Source of the DNA: Bacteroidota bacterium
GTDB lineage: Bacteria > Bacteroidota > Ignavibacteria > OLB7
NCBI GenBank assembly: GCA_018266795.1
Contig: JAFDZV010000004.1
Coordinates: forward strand, 257,273 to 321,272
DNA length: 64,000 nucleotides
Direction of reading: 5' to 3'
Under the pieces are notes generated by a model, which was not told where the DNA came from, did not search any database, and saw only the letters and a program-made list of their open reading frames with translations. Each line of letters starts with the position of its first letter. The first letter of the stretch is position 1. Of this stretch, positions 37,816 through 47,648 are shown piece by piece. The position numbers were made by a program, and so were the translations under genes.

Positions 37816-38052
37816 CTACGGCATGTACTGCAGCGGGTAGGATTCAACCTCGTCGCCGATGATCAGGTAGAGCGCGTAGTAGCCTGCGTCCAGGCCATCG
37901 AACACAACCTTCGGATCGAACTCCGCGCTGTGAACGCCGGGCTGGCACCGGCCGTGAAACACATCGGCCACCACACGGTTATCCACCAGATCGCGGATCT
38001 GAATCAGGCACTCCTTCTCGCTTCCGTCAACGGAAAATGGAATCGTCATCAT
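37816..38052 (-). CDS. Small stand-alone FlgD/Por-tail-like domain protein
   Basis: A 78-residue protein read from ATG-ATG at 38052-38047. It looks like one beta-sandwich of the FlgD-Ig or sorting-domain type: ECLIQIRDLVDNRVVADV, then AGYYALYLIIGDE near the end. There is no signal peptide and no larger body, unlike the other such domains here. A longer open frame to 38148 adds 32 residues without a signal. It may be a cytoplasmic orphan domain or a remnant of a larger gene. It converges with the lipoprotein at 37663. Confidence 0.5.
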   Translation of the reverse strand: MMTIPFSVDGSEKECLIQIRDLVDNRVVADVFHGRCQPGVHSAEFDPKVVFDGLDAGYYALYLIIGDEVESYPLQYMP

Positions 38053-38212
38053 CGTCGAGTTGCGTACTCCTGCAGATAGTCGGGCAAAGATACGACATCG
38101 TGCGCCATGCTTCGTAACGGCATCGTGATCAATCGGTGCCGTGAACATCGCGCAGCGTCTGTGAAACGTGTTGCCGTTCCGATTTGACAGCAGACCGAAT
38201 GATTATCATGCC

Positions 38213-39013
38213 ATGATGTTCAACACGCTCCGTTCATATCTCGGTCTGCTCGGCGCGTACATGAGCGTCAACTGGCGGAGCGCGCTGGAGTATCGAACCA
38301 ATTTCGTCTTCGAGACGTTGCTCTCGATCATCGAAGTAGGGATGTATCTGTTCTACTGGAAGATCTTCTTCACCATCTCGAGCGGCATCCCCGGCGCAAC
38401 CTATCAGGAACTCGTGGCATTGGTGGCGTTCAATCACGTGATCTATGCCGGGGCGGATACGCTCATGGGCAACAATGTCTGGGATGCCGGCGAGCACATC
38501 GTCAAGGGGCGGCTGGACATCTTCCTCACGCAGCCCAAGTCCGCCATCTATCAGCTCTTCTTCTCCGGTGCGCAGCCGATGCGCGCGGTGCAGATTCTGG
38601 TTGGCGCGACGGTCTTCTTCGTTGCCGTAGGTCCGGCGCCGGGGACAGTGGTTCTGTTCATCGCAGGGACGATTGCCGGCACCAGCATCTTTACCTCCTG
38701 GGTAATACTGGTGCAGGCGCTTACCTTCCGCCTCGGCAACATCACGCTCATCTACAAACTCCTCTCGGTGATCCTGCACTTCTCGAAGAAGCCTGCCGCG
38801 ATATTCTCGGCTGCCGTGCGCTTCGTGCTCTATACCATCATACCTGCGGCATTCGTTGGCTCCGTCCAGGCCCGTCAGTTGTTTCATCCAACTGCTGCGG
38901 TGATTGCCGGACTTCTCGGGCTCGCGGCCGTTGCTCCGGTGATTGCCGTGCTTTTCTTCAGGCGCATGATGCGCCACTACGAGAGCGGGAATCTGGTGGG
39001 CGTTCGGATCTGA
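38213..39013 (+). CDS. ABC-2 family transporter permease (DUF990-like)
   Basis: A 266-residue integral membrane protein with about six hydrophobic helices (for example LLSIIEVGMYLFYWKIFF, AVQILVGATVFFVAV, AAVIAGLLGLAAVAPVIAVL). N-terminal MSVNWRSALEYRTNFVFE and HIVKGRLDIFLTQP match the ABC-2 permease family typified by DUF990. Such permeases normally pair with a second permease and an ATPase. The likely second permease is 13 kb away at 52414, and no ATPase is in the window. The substrate is unknown. The start is ATG at 38213, or the adjacent 38216. Confidence 0.8.
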   Translation: MMFNTLRSYLGLLGAYMSVNWRSALEYRTNFVFETLLSIIEVGMYLFYWKIFFTISSGIPGATYQELVALVAFNHVIYAGADTLMGNNVWDAGEHIVKGRLDIFLTQPKSAIYQLFFSGAQPMRAVQILVGATVFFVAVGPAPGTVVLFIAGTIAGTSIFTSWVILVQALTFRLGNITLIYKLLSVILHFSKKPAAIFSAAVRFVLYTIIPAAFVGSVQARQLFHPTAAVIAGLLGLAAVAPVIAVLFFRRMMRHYESGNLVGVRI

Positions 39014-39055
39014 CGGCAGACTCTGCGACTATCACGCAATGCCGCATGTCCGTTC

Positions 39056-39063
39056 TATATTTG
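39056..39063 (+). promoter_or_regulatory. TAnnTTTG box upstream of the OmpA-family gene
   Basis: TATATTTG is a perfect Bacteroidota -10/-7 box, leaving a 5' UTR of about 150 nt before 39217. No convincing TTTG element lies 19-21 nt upstream. Confidence 0.4.
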
Positions 39064-39216
39064 GCAACCGGACAACGTTGGATTACTCGCGGAATTCCGT
39101 TATCCTCGTTGCATGGTGATCGACGAACGTCGGGGGAATAGAGGGGTTCGGGACATGCAATCATCCCAGCGGAATGTTCGCTGCGCCCCGTTGGCGCGCC
39201 GTAGGCAGGCCGCAGC

Positions 39217-41637
39217 ATGCAGAAGAACGTCATCCACGTATCAGATCGGAACCGTATGATTCTGAAGCGCTCGCCACAACGGCTACCGCAACTACAGCGC
39301 GGATCGCTCCTTGCGATCGCGTTCGCCCTCTTGGCGCTGTGCGTCGCGCACAACACGCTGCTGGCCCAGCCGACGGAGGTCGCCTCCGAAGAAGGAACAT
39401 CGCCTTCCGATACAACGGTGCCCAGAACTCCTTGGCTGTACATCGGCGGCTTCGGTGGATTCTCGTTCATCTCCTACAGCGCGGCACTGCCGCCATCGTC
39501 GCTCACAACCGTCTCGCTCCCGTCGGCTCCGGACTTTGCGTCGGGCAGCGGTACCGGTGGGATGATCGGTGGGCTCGTGGAACTTCCGCTTGGTGAGACG
39601 TTCAACATCGGCGCGCGTCTCAGTTACCAGCTTCACAGCGGATCGCTGGTTCAAACCTATACATCGACCGATCTCGCGGGCGCAAGCAGCGGCACCGTGC
39701 AGGGAACCGTCTCCACCTCGTTCAGCCATCTTGCAGCAACGCTCTACGGTCGTGTTGCTCCGTTCTCGTTCCCGCTCTATGTCTACGGCGGCCCCACCAT
39801 GCTCATCCCGTCGCAGGGAACGTACAACTACGTGGAGCGTATCGGCGGGCCTACCGGCGCGCAGTTCAGGGCGCCGTTCAAGGGGATCTCGCGCACGCTC
39901 GCCAATCGTTCCTTCACCAACATGGCCACGCTCTTCGCGGCCACAGCCGGTATCGGGTACGAACACCCGTTGAGCAGCCGCCTCGGTCTGTTCGGAGAGC
40001 TTCAGTTTCAACCGCTGCTGGGTGACTATCTGAGCCCGCTTCCGAGCGGCAAGTCGTTCACCGGAGCGTCGCTCAGCATTCTCGTTGGCCTGAGGCTGGG
40101 CCTTGTCCATTCGCCTGCACCGCCTCCTCCTCCGCCGCCTGCGAAGAAGGATACCACGGTGGCGCGCAAGCCGGAGACCGGTCCGTTCGATGCCAAGGGC
40201 GTTACCACCGGTGGCCTTGCCGATACGATCGTGGTGAACAAGAAAACCGTGAAGGCAACAGAGGTGCATGCCCTGCTGCCGTACATCTTCTTCGACCGTG
40301 ACTCTGCGGAGATACCGAAACGCTATATCCGGCTGGATGCCAAGGGACGCAAGAACTTCCAGGTGGAGCGTCTGCCGCGCGGCAACACGTTGGACATCTA
40401 CTACCAGCTTCTCAACATCGTTGGCCAGCGCATACGCGAGGACAGGGTGCAGGAGGTGACGATCACCGGCTGCGTGAGCCAGTTCGAGAAGGATACGACG
40501 CTTGCCCGGCGTCGTGCGGAGGCGGTACGCAGCTACCTGATAACGGCATGGCGCATTCCGGAGAAGCGCCTGAAGGTGGTTGTTCGCGGCCTGCCGGCAA
40601 ACCCGTCCCTCAGCGAAGTGGATACGGCGGAGGCCGCGCGCGAGAATCAACGCGTGGAGATTGCCTCCGAGGGCTATGTCGTAGAACGACCCGTGGAACT
40701 GCCGGACACCACGTTCCTTGCGCCGCTCGGCACGATTCGATTCCTTCCCCCGCCATCGAAGCCCGACACCAGCGGCCTGGTGGACGGCTGGTCGCTCGAT
40801 GTGAGAATCGGCGACTCGCTCATCAAGAAGGCGGTGACCGGCTCCGGCCAGCCGCCCAAGCAGATCGACTACCAGATTGTCAACCGTCCGGATCTGGATC
40901 TGCGCGCGCCGCTGGAGATCTCCTCCACGCTCACGATCCGCGATACACTCTATCAGGACCTGGCCCGGCTCAACAGCCGCAAGGTTGTCATGAAGAGTGA
41001 GGGAACGTACGTGGAGGAGCGGAACGTGGAGGATGGACGGTACGTGGACACCTACAATCTGCTTCTCTTCAGCTTCGACAGCTCACAGGCCACGGCCTTC
41101 TCGCAGCAGGCCTCCGGCGTGATGAAGCAGAAAATCGATTCCACATCCAAGGTGATCGTGGTGGGCCATACGGACAGGATCGGTCTGCCGTACTACAACA
41201 AGGCACTCTCGCAGCGTCGTGCAGAGTACGCCGCACAGCTTCTGAACCTGAAGGGGGCGGAGGTTGTCGGCATGGGCGAGAAGAATCTCCTCTACGACAA
41301 TCAGTTCCCCGAAGGGCGTTACTACTCGCGTACGGTGACTGTGACCGTGGAGACGCCGATTCCGGGGGGGGCAGGAACTCCGTCCGAGGGATCCTCCCGC
41401 AGCAGGAGAAAGGCCGCCCCGCAGAGCGAGCGGATGAAGGGCAACGGCGAGACGCCGCCATCGAATGCGGCGCCATCGGACGCGACGCCTGCGCAGACGA
41501 AGAAAAGCACCGCGAAGAAGCCGGCATCCGGCACCTCCGCTCCCACCGGCACGGAGTCCGCGCCGAAGCCCGCGACCTCCACGAAGGCCGTGAGCGATTC
41601 CTCGAAGACCAGGAGGCCGGTGGGGACCAGGCCGTAG
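39217..41637 (+). CDS. Outer-membrane protein with two OmpA-like domains
   Basis: An 806-residue envelope protein. A signal segment (LLAIAFALLALCVAHN) is followed by a beta-barrel-like region (residues of about 70-290) and a Pro-rich hinge (PAPPPPPPPAKK). A first OmpA-like stretch (PYIFFDRDSAEIPKRY, about residues 345-480) precedes a second, better one (LLFSFDSSQATAF, VIVVGHTDRIGLPYYN, SQRRAEYAAQLL, about 610-710) with the Asp/Arg peptidoglycan contacts. The last 80 residues are Ser/Thr/Ala/Lys-rich. It likely ties outer membrane to cell wall. An alternative start is ATG at 39256. A terminator follows. Confidence 0.83.
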   Translation: MQKNVIHVSDRNRMILKRSPQRLPQLQRGSLLAIAFALLALCVAHNTLLAQPTEVASEEGTSPSDTTVPRTPWLYIGGFGGFSFISYSAALPPSSLTTVSLPSAPDFASGSGTGGMIGGLVELPLGETFNIGARLSYQLHSGSLVQTYTSTDLAGASSGTVQGTVSTSFSHLAATLYGRVAPFSFPLYVYGGPTMLIPSQGTYNYVERIGGPTGAQFRAPFKGISRTLANRSFTNMATLFAATAGIGYEHPLSSRLGLFGELQFQPLLGDYLSPLPSGKSFTGASLSILVGLRLGLVHSPAPPPPPPPAKKDTTVARKPETGPFDAKGVTTGGLADTIVVNKKTVKATEVHALLPYIFFDRDSAEIPKRYIRLDAKGRKNFQVERLPRGNTLDIYYQLLNIVGQRIREDRVQEVTITGCVSQFEKDTTLARRRAEAVRSYLITAWRIPEKRLKVVVRGLPANPSLSEVDTAEAARENQRVEIASEGYVVERPVELPDTTFLAPLGTIRFLPPPSKPDTSGLVDGWSLDVRIGDSLIKKAVTGSGQPPKQIDYQIVNRPDLDLRAPLEISSTLTIRDTLYQDLARLNSRKVVMKSEGTYVEERNVEDGRYVDTYNLLLFSFDSSQATAFSQQASGVMKQKIDSTSKVIVVGHTDRIGLPYYNKALSQRRAEYAAQLLNLKGAEVVGMGEKNLLYDNQFPEGRYYSRTVTVTVETPIPGGAGTPSEGSSRSRRKAAPQSERMKGNGETPPSNAAPSDATPAQTKKSTAKKPASGTSAPTGTESAPKPATSTKAVSDSSKTRRPVGTRP

Positions 41638-41663
41638 AAGTGCCGGCCGGTAGCCATGAGCAT

Positions 41664-41700
41664 GGAACGCCCCGGGATCGAGTGATCGCCGGGGCGTTCC
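41664..41700. terminator. Bidirectional hairpin terminator
   Basis: Arms GGAACGCCCCGG (41664-41675) and CCGGGGCGTTCC (41689-41700) with an inner GATC/GATC stem, between convergent genes. Confidence 0.7.
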
Positions 41701-41915
41701 CATTATGTGCATCCGAGATGCCGCTTCGTTGGCGCCGGTGTGTTGCGATGGATCGGCGCCCGACTCGTTACGTCAACATGGACAGGGGGCGGGGGACTGA
41801 TTTACCAAGATGGTGCAGGAGGCCGGATCCCGGCACGTAACGCCGCAGCAGTCCTCCGCAATCCCGAACGAAGCGGCCGCTGTCCGCCGTTCCGCCGGCA
41901 CCGGTGCATGCCCGG

Positions 41916-43058
41916 CTACTGTGATTCCGGAAGCGCCACGTACAGGCGTATCGTGTGCGTGCGCGCGCCGCTGCGGCCGGACATCACGAGCCCAAGCTCG
42001 ATCGACTTGTCGCTCAGGCGGGTGCGGCTGTTCTCCAACAGGTCGTAGTCCGATGCGCCGACGCTCAGGCGGTAGCGCCCTCCGCCAAGCGGTATCAGTT
42101 GCGGCTTCAACTGGAATGCGGCGCACTCCGCGCATTGAATGCTCGCCGTGGCAGTGCTGTCGTGAGCGTCAACCATCCACGAGAGATTCAGCGGGGGCGT
42201 GCTGCAGGTTCGTGTGGTGGCGTTGAACGAGAGCACGAACGCGGAGGGCATCTCTGCCGGCGCCTGCACGGGAGGCGCCTCGATGCTCATGCGTCTCGTT
42301 TCCAGCGGTATGACCGGTTGGGGCGTCACGCCGGGCTGATTGCAGAGGAGCAGCACCCAGCGCGACCTTTCCTCCGTCCCACCCGGTTTCCAGTAGACCT
42401 TCGTGACCACGTCCTCGGGACGCAGATCGGATGTGATGGTCAGCGGCGACCTCCCGTGCGGATCGGAGGGTGTGAACATCGTCCCTGCGCGATTCAGCAC
42501 CTCCGCTCCCTTGAACGTCACCACCGTCTGATAGTCTGCGTCCGCGATGTACGGCGTGTACAACTGCGTGGATGGGTCGTAGACCTGACCAATCACTCCG
42601 CGGAGTGCCGGCCAGCGGTCCGTTCCGTTGTCGATGACGGATCCATCCTTGAATCTCGCACCGCACAACAGGGGATGATACACCGAGAGAATCCGTTCAT
42701 CCTCCGCGACCGTTCCGGCGGCAACTGCCTTGATCCGTATGGGGGAATCTCCGGTCTCCGGCCGGTCCACAATTCCCACATACATGTTATCCGCTTCATC
42801 GAAGGCAATCATGCGCATCGGGGCGAAGCATGCCTTCAATGCTGCACGGGGGCCTATCAGCATGCGGACGGACAGCGGAGCCGCATCTAGCCAGCGGATG
42901 GTGTCGTGGGGGGAGAGAAACGCCGCGAACGGTGCTCCCCTTGCGGATCGGGCCGGCCTGTGATGTTGTGCGGCAAGCGGTGCGGCGGCGAACAGCAGTA
43001 CGAGTACAGGCGGCAATACGAGGGCGAACAATGCAGCCCGCCCGTGCCGTCTGCGCAT
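41916..43058 (-). CDS. Hypothetical secreted protein
   Basis: A 380-residue protein with a strong signal segment (ALFALVLPPVLVLLFAAAPL, cleavage after LAAQ). The mature part is beta-rich with several Cys (notably CSTPPLN and CAECAAF). I recognise no family. There is no sorting domain at the C-terminus, so it is probably periplasmic. ATG at 43058 gives MRRRHGR before the hydrophobic core; a start at 43076 is also in frame. It diverges from tilS. Confidence 0.6.
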   Translation of the reverse strand: MRRRHGRAALFALVLPPVLVLLFAAAPLAAQHHRPARSARGAPFAAFLSPHDTIRWLDAAPLSVRMLIGPRAALKACFAPMRMIAFDEADNMYVGIVDRPETGDSPIRIKAVAAGTVAEDERILSVYHPLLCGARFKDGSVIDNGTDRWPALRGVIGQVYDPSTQLYTPYIADADYQTVVTFKGAEVLNRAGTMFTPSDPHGRSPLTITSDLRPEDVVTKVYWKPGGTEERSRWVLLLCNQPGVTPQPVIPLETRRMSIEAPPVQAPAEMPSAFVLSFNATTRTCSTPPLNLSWMVDAHDSTATASIQCAECAAFQLKPQLIPLGGGRYRLSVGASDYDLLENSRTRLSDKSIELGLVMSGRSGARTHTIRLYVALPESQ

Positions 43059-43315
43059 GGGGTACGCAGGGAACATGGAACATCCTGGTTACGTGTGTTG
43101 ATCCGGATGGCGTGCGTCCGCAGCGCCGGGGCGGAACGCGGGTCGGGGGCGCCGGGCGAAACATACGATCTTCGGGCGCCGCGTGCCAGTCCCGGTTCCC
43201 GTTCCGCCGTCGGAACGTTGTTCCAGCGGCAGGCGGCGATCTTCCATGCTTTATGGAGCGATACGATTCAGGGCGTACGCACGTGCGGAGCATTCCGTAA
43301 TTTGGCCCCTCATAT

Positions 43316-44758
43316 ATGATTCCATTCTCCCGTACCCTGATAACGTTCCTCCAGCAGATCCGGCGATTCATGCGCCAACACGAGATGCTGCTGGGGCAGG
43401 AAAAGGTGCTCGTCGCGGTAAGCGGTGGCATCGATTCCATGGCGTTGCTCGACCTCATGGCGCGTCTGGCACCGGTAATGAAACTGGAGCTGGCCGTTGC
43501 ACACTTCGATCACGGACTTCGCGGCGAGGAGTCGCAGGAGGACGCGATGTTCGTGGTGGAACAGGCCAAGGCACGCGGTCTGAAATCCTATGTCGGCCGC
43601 GGTGATATCCGGAAGCTTGCCTCCCTTCAGAGCCTGTCGATCGAGGAGACTGCGCGGAAGGCACGGTATCAATTCCTCTCCCGCGTGGCGCGCAAGCATG
43701 CGTACGATGTTGTTCTGACGGCGCACAATGCCAACGACAACGCCGAGACGCTGCTGCTGAACCTGCTGCGCGGCAGCGGAGTAAGCGGGCTTGCCGGCAT
43801 TCCGCCCGTACGCCCGCTTGTGGAGGAGGTGGTTGTATGCCGGCCCTTGCTTGGCACGGACCGGAGCGAGATCGAGAAGTATGCCGAAGAGGTGGAGTTG
43901 AAGTGGCGTGAGGATGCCACCAACGCCTCCATGAAGCACACGCGCAATCGTGTCCGTCACGAACTGCTTCCGCTGTTGACGCAGTACAACCCCGCCATCC
44001 TGAGCACGCTGAATTCCACCGCGGAGATCATGCGGGGCCTGGATCAGTACCTGAGCCACTCCGTGGATCTCTCGATGCGGAGCGTGGTTCTCGCAACCAC
44101 GCAGGAGCAGGTGGATCTGGATATCAATCACCTGAAGCATTATCTGCCGGCCATCCAGGCGGAGATTGTGCAGCGCATCGTCTCCAAGGTGTTCGATATC
44201 CCGCCGGTATCGCACGGCGCGCTGGAGCGCACGCTTGCCCTGATCTGGAAGGAGACCGGTTCGAAGGCGGAGCTTGGCGGCGGCCTTACGGCTCTGCGCG
44301 ATCGTGAACGGATTCTGATTCGCTGCGAGCCGCCCCCCATGCTTCCCGTGGAGCGTGGATTCGCCGTTGGCGCGGCCGTGCAGACGGAGCTTGGTGTTCT
44401 GAACACGGAGTTGATGGAGCGCGCGAGCGTTCGCTTCACGCGCAACAGCCATGTTGAGTTTGTCGATGCGGACAAGCTCCCGGAGACGTTGACGCTGCGT
44501 ACATGGCGTGAGGGTGACCGCTTCCATCCGCTGGGCATGACCGGTGAAAAGAAGGTGAGCGACTTCCTCGTGGACAGCAAGGTATCGCTGGACAAGAAGC
44601 GCGAGGTGCTTGTTGTGGCCGATGGCGACACCATCATCTGGGTTTGCGGAATGCGTCTGGATGAGCGCTACAAGGTTGCGCCGCAGACCCAGCGCGTGCT
44701 GCGGATGGAACTGCGGGTCTCCAAACCGGGAAAGCCGGCCGATGAGCGCAAACGCTGA
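43316..44758 (+). CDS. tilS: tRNA(Ile)-lysidine synthetase
   Basis: TilS attaches lysine to C34 of tRNA-Ile(CAU) with ATP, switching it to decode AUA; it is essential in most bacteria. The N-type PP-loop VAVSGGIDSMALLDL is near residue 34, HFDHGLRGEES follows, and the family's NxxNxETLLLNLLRG (HNANDNAETLLLNLLRG) and RNRVRHELLPLL are clear. A C-terminal TilS domain ends in WREGDRFHPLGM and KKVSDFLVD. The 480-residue length is normal. It overlaps hpt by 17 nt. Confidence 0.95.
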   Translation: MIPFSRTLITFLQQIRRFMRQHEMLLGQEKVLVAVSGGIDSMALLDLMARLAPVMKLELAVAHFDHGLRGEESQEDAMFVVEQAKARGLKSYVGRGDIRKLASLQSLSIEETARKARYQFLSRVARKHAYDVVLTAHNANDNAETLLLNLLRGSGVSGLAGIPPVRPLVEEVVVCRPLLGTDRSEIEKYAEEVELKWREDATNASMKHTRNRVRHELLPLLTQYNPAILSTLNSTAEIMRGLDQYLSHSVDLSMRSVVLATTQEQVDLDINHLKHYLPAIQAEIVQRIVSKVFDIPPVSHGALERTLALIWKETGSKAELGGGLTALRDRERILIRCEPPPMLPVERGFAVGAAVQTELGVLNTELMERASVRFTRNSHVEFVDADKLPETLTLRTWREGDRFHPLGMTGEKKVSDFLVDSKVSLDKKREVLVVADGDTIIWVCGMRLDERYKVAPQTQRVLRMELRVSKPGKPADERKR

Positions 44759-45314
44759 GCCGCGCGAAGGCCTGGTGATCGGCGGGCATCGGTTCGTGCC
44801 GATGATTGATGCCGCCGCGATAGCTGCCGCTGTTGGGCGTTTGGGCGATGAGATCCGTGCCTCGTTCGGGAACGCCAATCCGCTGATTGTGTGCGTATTG
44901 AACGGAGCGGCGCTGTTTCATGCGGACCTGATTCGCGCCATCGGCGGCGAGCTCGAGGTGGATTACCTGCGGGTTGGGAGCTACGACGGCGGCATGGTCT
45001 CTACCGGCCGGATAAATTTTACCGCGGCGCCGGGCACTTCAGCGCGGGATCGAAACGTCATACTGGTCGAGGACATCGTCGACACCGGAAGAACCGCTGA
45101 TCATCTTCGCAGGTACTACCAGCATAAAGGGGCCGCATCGGTAGCGGTGGCGGCACTTCTGTACAAGCGTGAGGCCGACATCACCGGCCATCCTCCCGAG
45201 TTTCTCGGGTTCGAGATCCCCGATCGTTTCGTTGTGGGATACGGGCTCGATTATCAGCAGCAGGGGCGAAACCTCCCCGCTGTCTACGTGCTCGACGCCG
45301 GCGGCGCGGCATGA
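44742..45314 (+). CDS. hpt: Hypoxanthine phosphoribosyltransferase
   Basis: A 190-residue purine-salvage enzyme converting hypoxanthine (or guanine) and PRPP to IMP or GMP. The PRPP-binding motif is VILVEDIVDTGRTADHL, with the substrate-side GYGLDYQQQGRNLP near the end and the hood-loop segment VGSYDGGMVSTGRI. ATG at 44742 lies inside the end of tilS (17-nt overlap), indicating translational coupling. The tilS-hpt-ftsH order is a common bacterial arrangement, which supports all three calls. Confidence 0.95.
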   Translation: MSANAEPREGLVIGGHRFVPMIDAAAIAAAVGRLGDEIRASFGNANPLIVCVLNGAALFHADLIRAIGGELEVDYLRVGSYDGGMVSTGRINFTAAPGTSARDRNVILVEDIVDTGRTADHLRRYYQHKGAASVAVAALLYKREADITGHPPEFLGFEIPDRFVVGYGLDYQQQGRNLPAVYVLDAGGAA

Positions 45315-45384
45315 GGAGCAGACCCCGGGGCAGGGGAGAGCTCTCGATGAATGTTGTCTGACTTGATAAGGATCGATACGTCCG

Positions 45385-47478
45385 ATGAGTGATGATATGA
45401 ATCAACGGAAGCCCATGCGGCCGATGCCGCAGCGGCGCCCTCCGAACAACAGCGACGACGAAGGAAATATCAACCGCATCGTCAGAACCGTTCTGATCTG
45501 GTTGATGATCATCCTGGGCTGCATCGTGATCTACATGCTCGCGCGCAACAGCGGCGCGCAGCCGGTGCCGGTTACCTACAACGAGTACGTGCGCCTGCTT
45601 CAGACCGATCAGATGAGCCGTGCAACGGTCTACAAGGGGCAGCTTGACGATTACGAGTTCCAGAGCGAACTCCGTTCCCGGCAGGAAGTGATGAGCGATG
45701 CCGGCAAGAAGGTTCCCGCCACCGTGATCTCAACGAAGCTGCTCGTGATCGACAGCGACGTGCAGAAGCAGTGGATGGATCACGGCCTCACCGTCAGCGT
45801 TCAGCAGCAGGGGAACGAGCTGATCACCGCGTTGCTGAGCTCGATCCCATGGATACTTCTGATAGGCGCATGGTTCTTCCTCTTCCGCCGCGTTCAGGGA
45901 GCCGGCACCAAGGGGATCTTCTCCTTCGGCAAGTCGCGGGCCCGCATGCTGAGCGAAACCGCTCCGCGCGTCACGTTCGCAGACGTGGCCGGCGCCGACG
46001 AGGCCAAGGAGGAACTGCATGAGATCGTTGAGTTCCTTCGCGAACCGGGCAAGTTCCAGCGTCTTGGCGGCAAGATCCCGCGCGGCGTGCTGCTGCTCGG
46101 GCCTCCGGGAACCGGCAAGACTCTTCTCGCGCGCGCCGTTGCCGGCGAGGCCGGCGTGCAATATCTCTCGATCTCCGGCGCGGACTTCGTGGAGATGTTC
46201 GTGGGCGTTGGCGCATCGCGCGTGCGCGACCTGTTCGAGCAGGCAAAGAAGATCGCTCCGGCCATCATCTTCATCGACGAGATCGATGCCGTTGGCCGGC
46301 AGCGTGGTGCAGGCCTCGGCGGCGGCCACGATGAGCGGGAGCAGACGCTGAACGCGCTGCTGGTGGAGATGGATGGGTTCGAGCAGAATGTTGGTGTTAT
46401 CATCATCGCGGCAACCAATCGCCCCGATGTGCTCGATCCGGCGCTGCTGCGTCCCGGCCGCTTCGATCGCCAGATCGTGGTGGACCGTCCTGATCGTCGC
46501 GGACGCGAGGGGATCCTGAAGGTGCATACGCGCAACATGCCTCTCGCGGAGAACGTGGATCTGATGACCATCGCGCAGGCAACGCCCGGGTTCTCCGGCG
46601 CCGACCTTGCCAACCTCTGCAACGAGGCCGCCATCTATGCCGCGCGCCGGAACGGCGATCGCGTCACGATGTACGACTTCGAGATGGCGAAGGACAAGCT
46701 GATGCTGGGCCTCGAGCGGCGAACGATGGTGATGTCCGAGGATGAGCGGAAGATGACCGCCTATCACGAGGTTGGCCACGTGCTGGTTGGACACTTCATG
46801 CCGCAGGGCGATCCTCTGCACAAGGTCACCATCATCCCGCGCGGCCGCGCGCTTGGTGTGACGGCATTTCTCCCGAACGACGATTCGCATTCGCGTTCGC
46901 GCGAGTGGTTCGAGGCGAAGATCGCCATGGCGATGGGAGGCCGCGCAGCGGAGCTTCTGATATTCGGCAACTACACCTCCGGCGCGCAGGGTGACATCAA
47001 GACCGTCACGCAGCTCGCGCGGCAGATGGTGTGCGAGCTCGGGATGTCCGAGACGCTTGGCCCGATCAACTACGCATCGAACGACGGCGAGGTGTTCCTT
47101 GGCCGCGACTTCGCAACGCATCGCGATATCAGCGAGGCCACGGCGGAGATCATCGACAAGGAGGTTCGCCGGATCGTGGATGATGGAATGCGCCGCGCGC
47201 AGGATGTGCTTCGCGAGCATATCGACATCCTCCACAGAATGTCGCTGCTGCTTCTGGAGCGCGAGACGCTGGATGCCGAGGAGATCGAGGCCGTTGTGCG
47301 CGGTGAGGAGCTTCCTCCGATGGAAGTGAAGAAGATGCTGCAGGCGCGGATGGCTACCGGCCAGACTGCACCCGAGAAGGGAGCGGCCACGGCGTCGGCG
47401 CAGCAGCAGACCGTTGGCCCTGCGTCGGACGGGAGCGCTCCGCCTCCCCCCGCGCGCGACGTGAATGCCGGGGTGTGA
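45385..47478 (+). CDS. ftsH: ATP-dependent zinc metalloprotease FtsH
   Basis: A 697-residue membrane protease that degrades unfolded membrane and regulatory proteins. Two membrane helices ([20 protein letters not shown] at about 32-51; [18 protein letters not shown] near 150) flank a small periplasmic domain. The AAA module has Walker A GPPGTGKT (about 239), Walker B IIFIDEID and the second region of homology [20 protein letters not shown]. The zinc site is HEVGH (about 461), where HEAGH is usual; the third ligand Asp lies further on. The C-terminal 40 residues are Ala/Gln/Pro-rich. Two hairpins follow. Confidence 0.96.
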   Translation: MSDDMNQRKPMRPMPQRRPPNNSDDEGNINRIVRTVLIWLMIILGCIVIYMLARNSGAQPVPVTYNEYVRLLQTDQMSRATVYKGQLDDYEFQSELRSRQEVMSDAGKKVPATVISTKLLVIDSDVQKQWMDHGLTVSVQQQGNELITALLSSIPWILLIGAWFFLFRRVQGAGTKGIFSFGKSRARMLSETAPRVTFADVAGADEAKEELHEIVEFLREPGKFQRLGGKIPRGVLLLGPPGTGKTLLARAVAGEAGVQYLSISGADFVEMFVGVGASRVRDLFEQAKKIAPAIIFIDEIDAVGRQRGAGLGGGHDEREQTLNALLVEMDGFEQNVGVIIIAATNRPDVLDPALLRPGRFDRQIVVDRPDRRGREGILKVHTRNMPLAENVDLMTIAQATPGFSGADLANLCNEAAIYAARRNGDRVTMYDFEMAKDKLMLGLERRTMVMSEDERKMTAYHEVGHVLVGHFMPQGDPLHKVTIIPRGRALGVTAFLPNDDSHSRSREWFEAKIAMAMGGRAAELLIFGNYTSGAQGDIKTVTQLARQMVCELGMSETLGPINYASNDGEVFLGRDFATHRDISEATAEIIDKEVRRIVDDGMRRAQDVLREHIDILHRMSLLLLERETLDAEEIEAVVRGEELPPMEVKKMLQARMATGQTAPEKGAATASAQQQTVGPASDGSAPPPPARDVNAGV

Positions 47479-47503
47479 TCGGTGAACTCCCGGCCCGATC
47501 GTC

Positions 47504-47595
47504 GCCCGAATTCCTTCGGGCAGATTGATCCCGTTCGTTAACAATGCGTTATGTTAGCGCCCGTTCGTGGTCTCATGAACGGGCGCTGTTCATTA
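47504..47595 (+). terminator. Tandem hairpins after ftsH
   Basis: A 7-bp stem with TTCC loop (47504-47521) and a perfect 11-bp stem (47556-47566 with 47577-47587) followed by GTTCATTATCCTT. Confidence 0.6.
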
Positions 47596-47648
47596 TCCTT
47601 CCATGTTGCCATGCGGCCGGCCCTTCATCGTTCAGATCGCTAGCCTTC

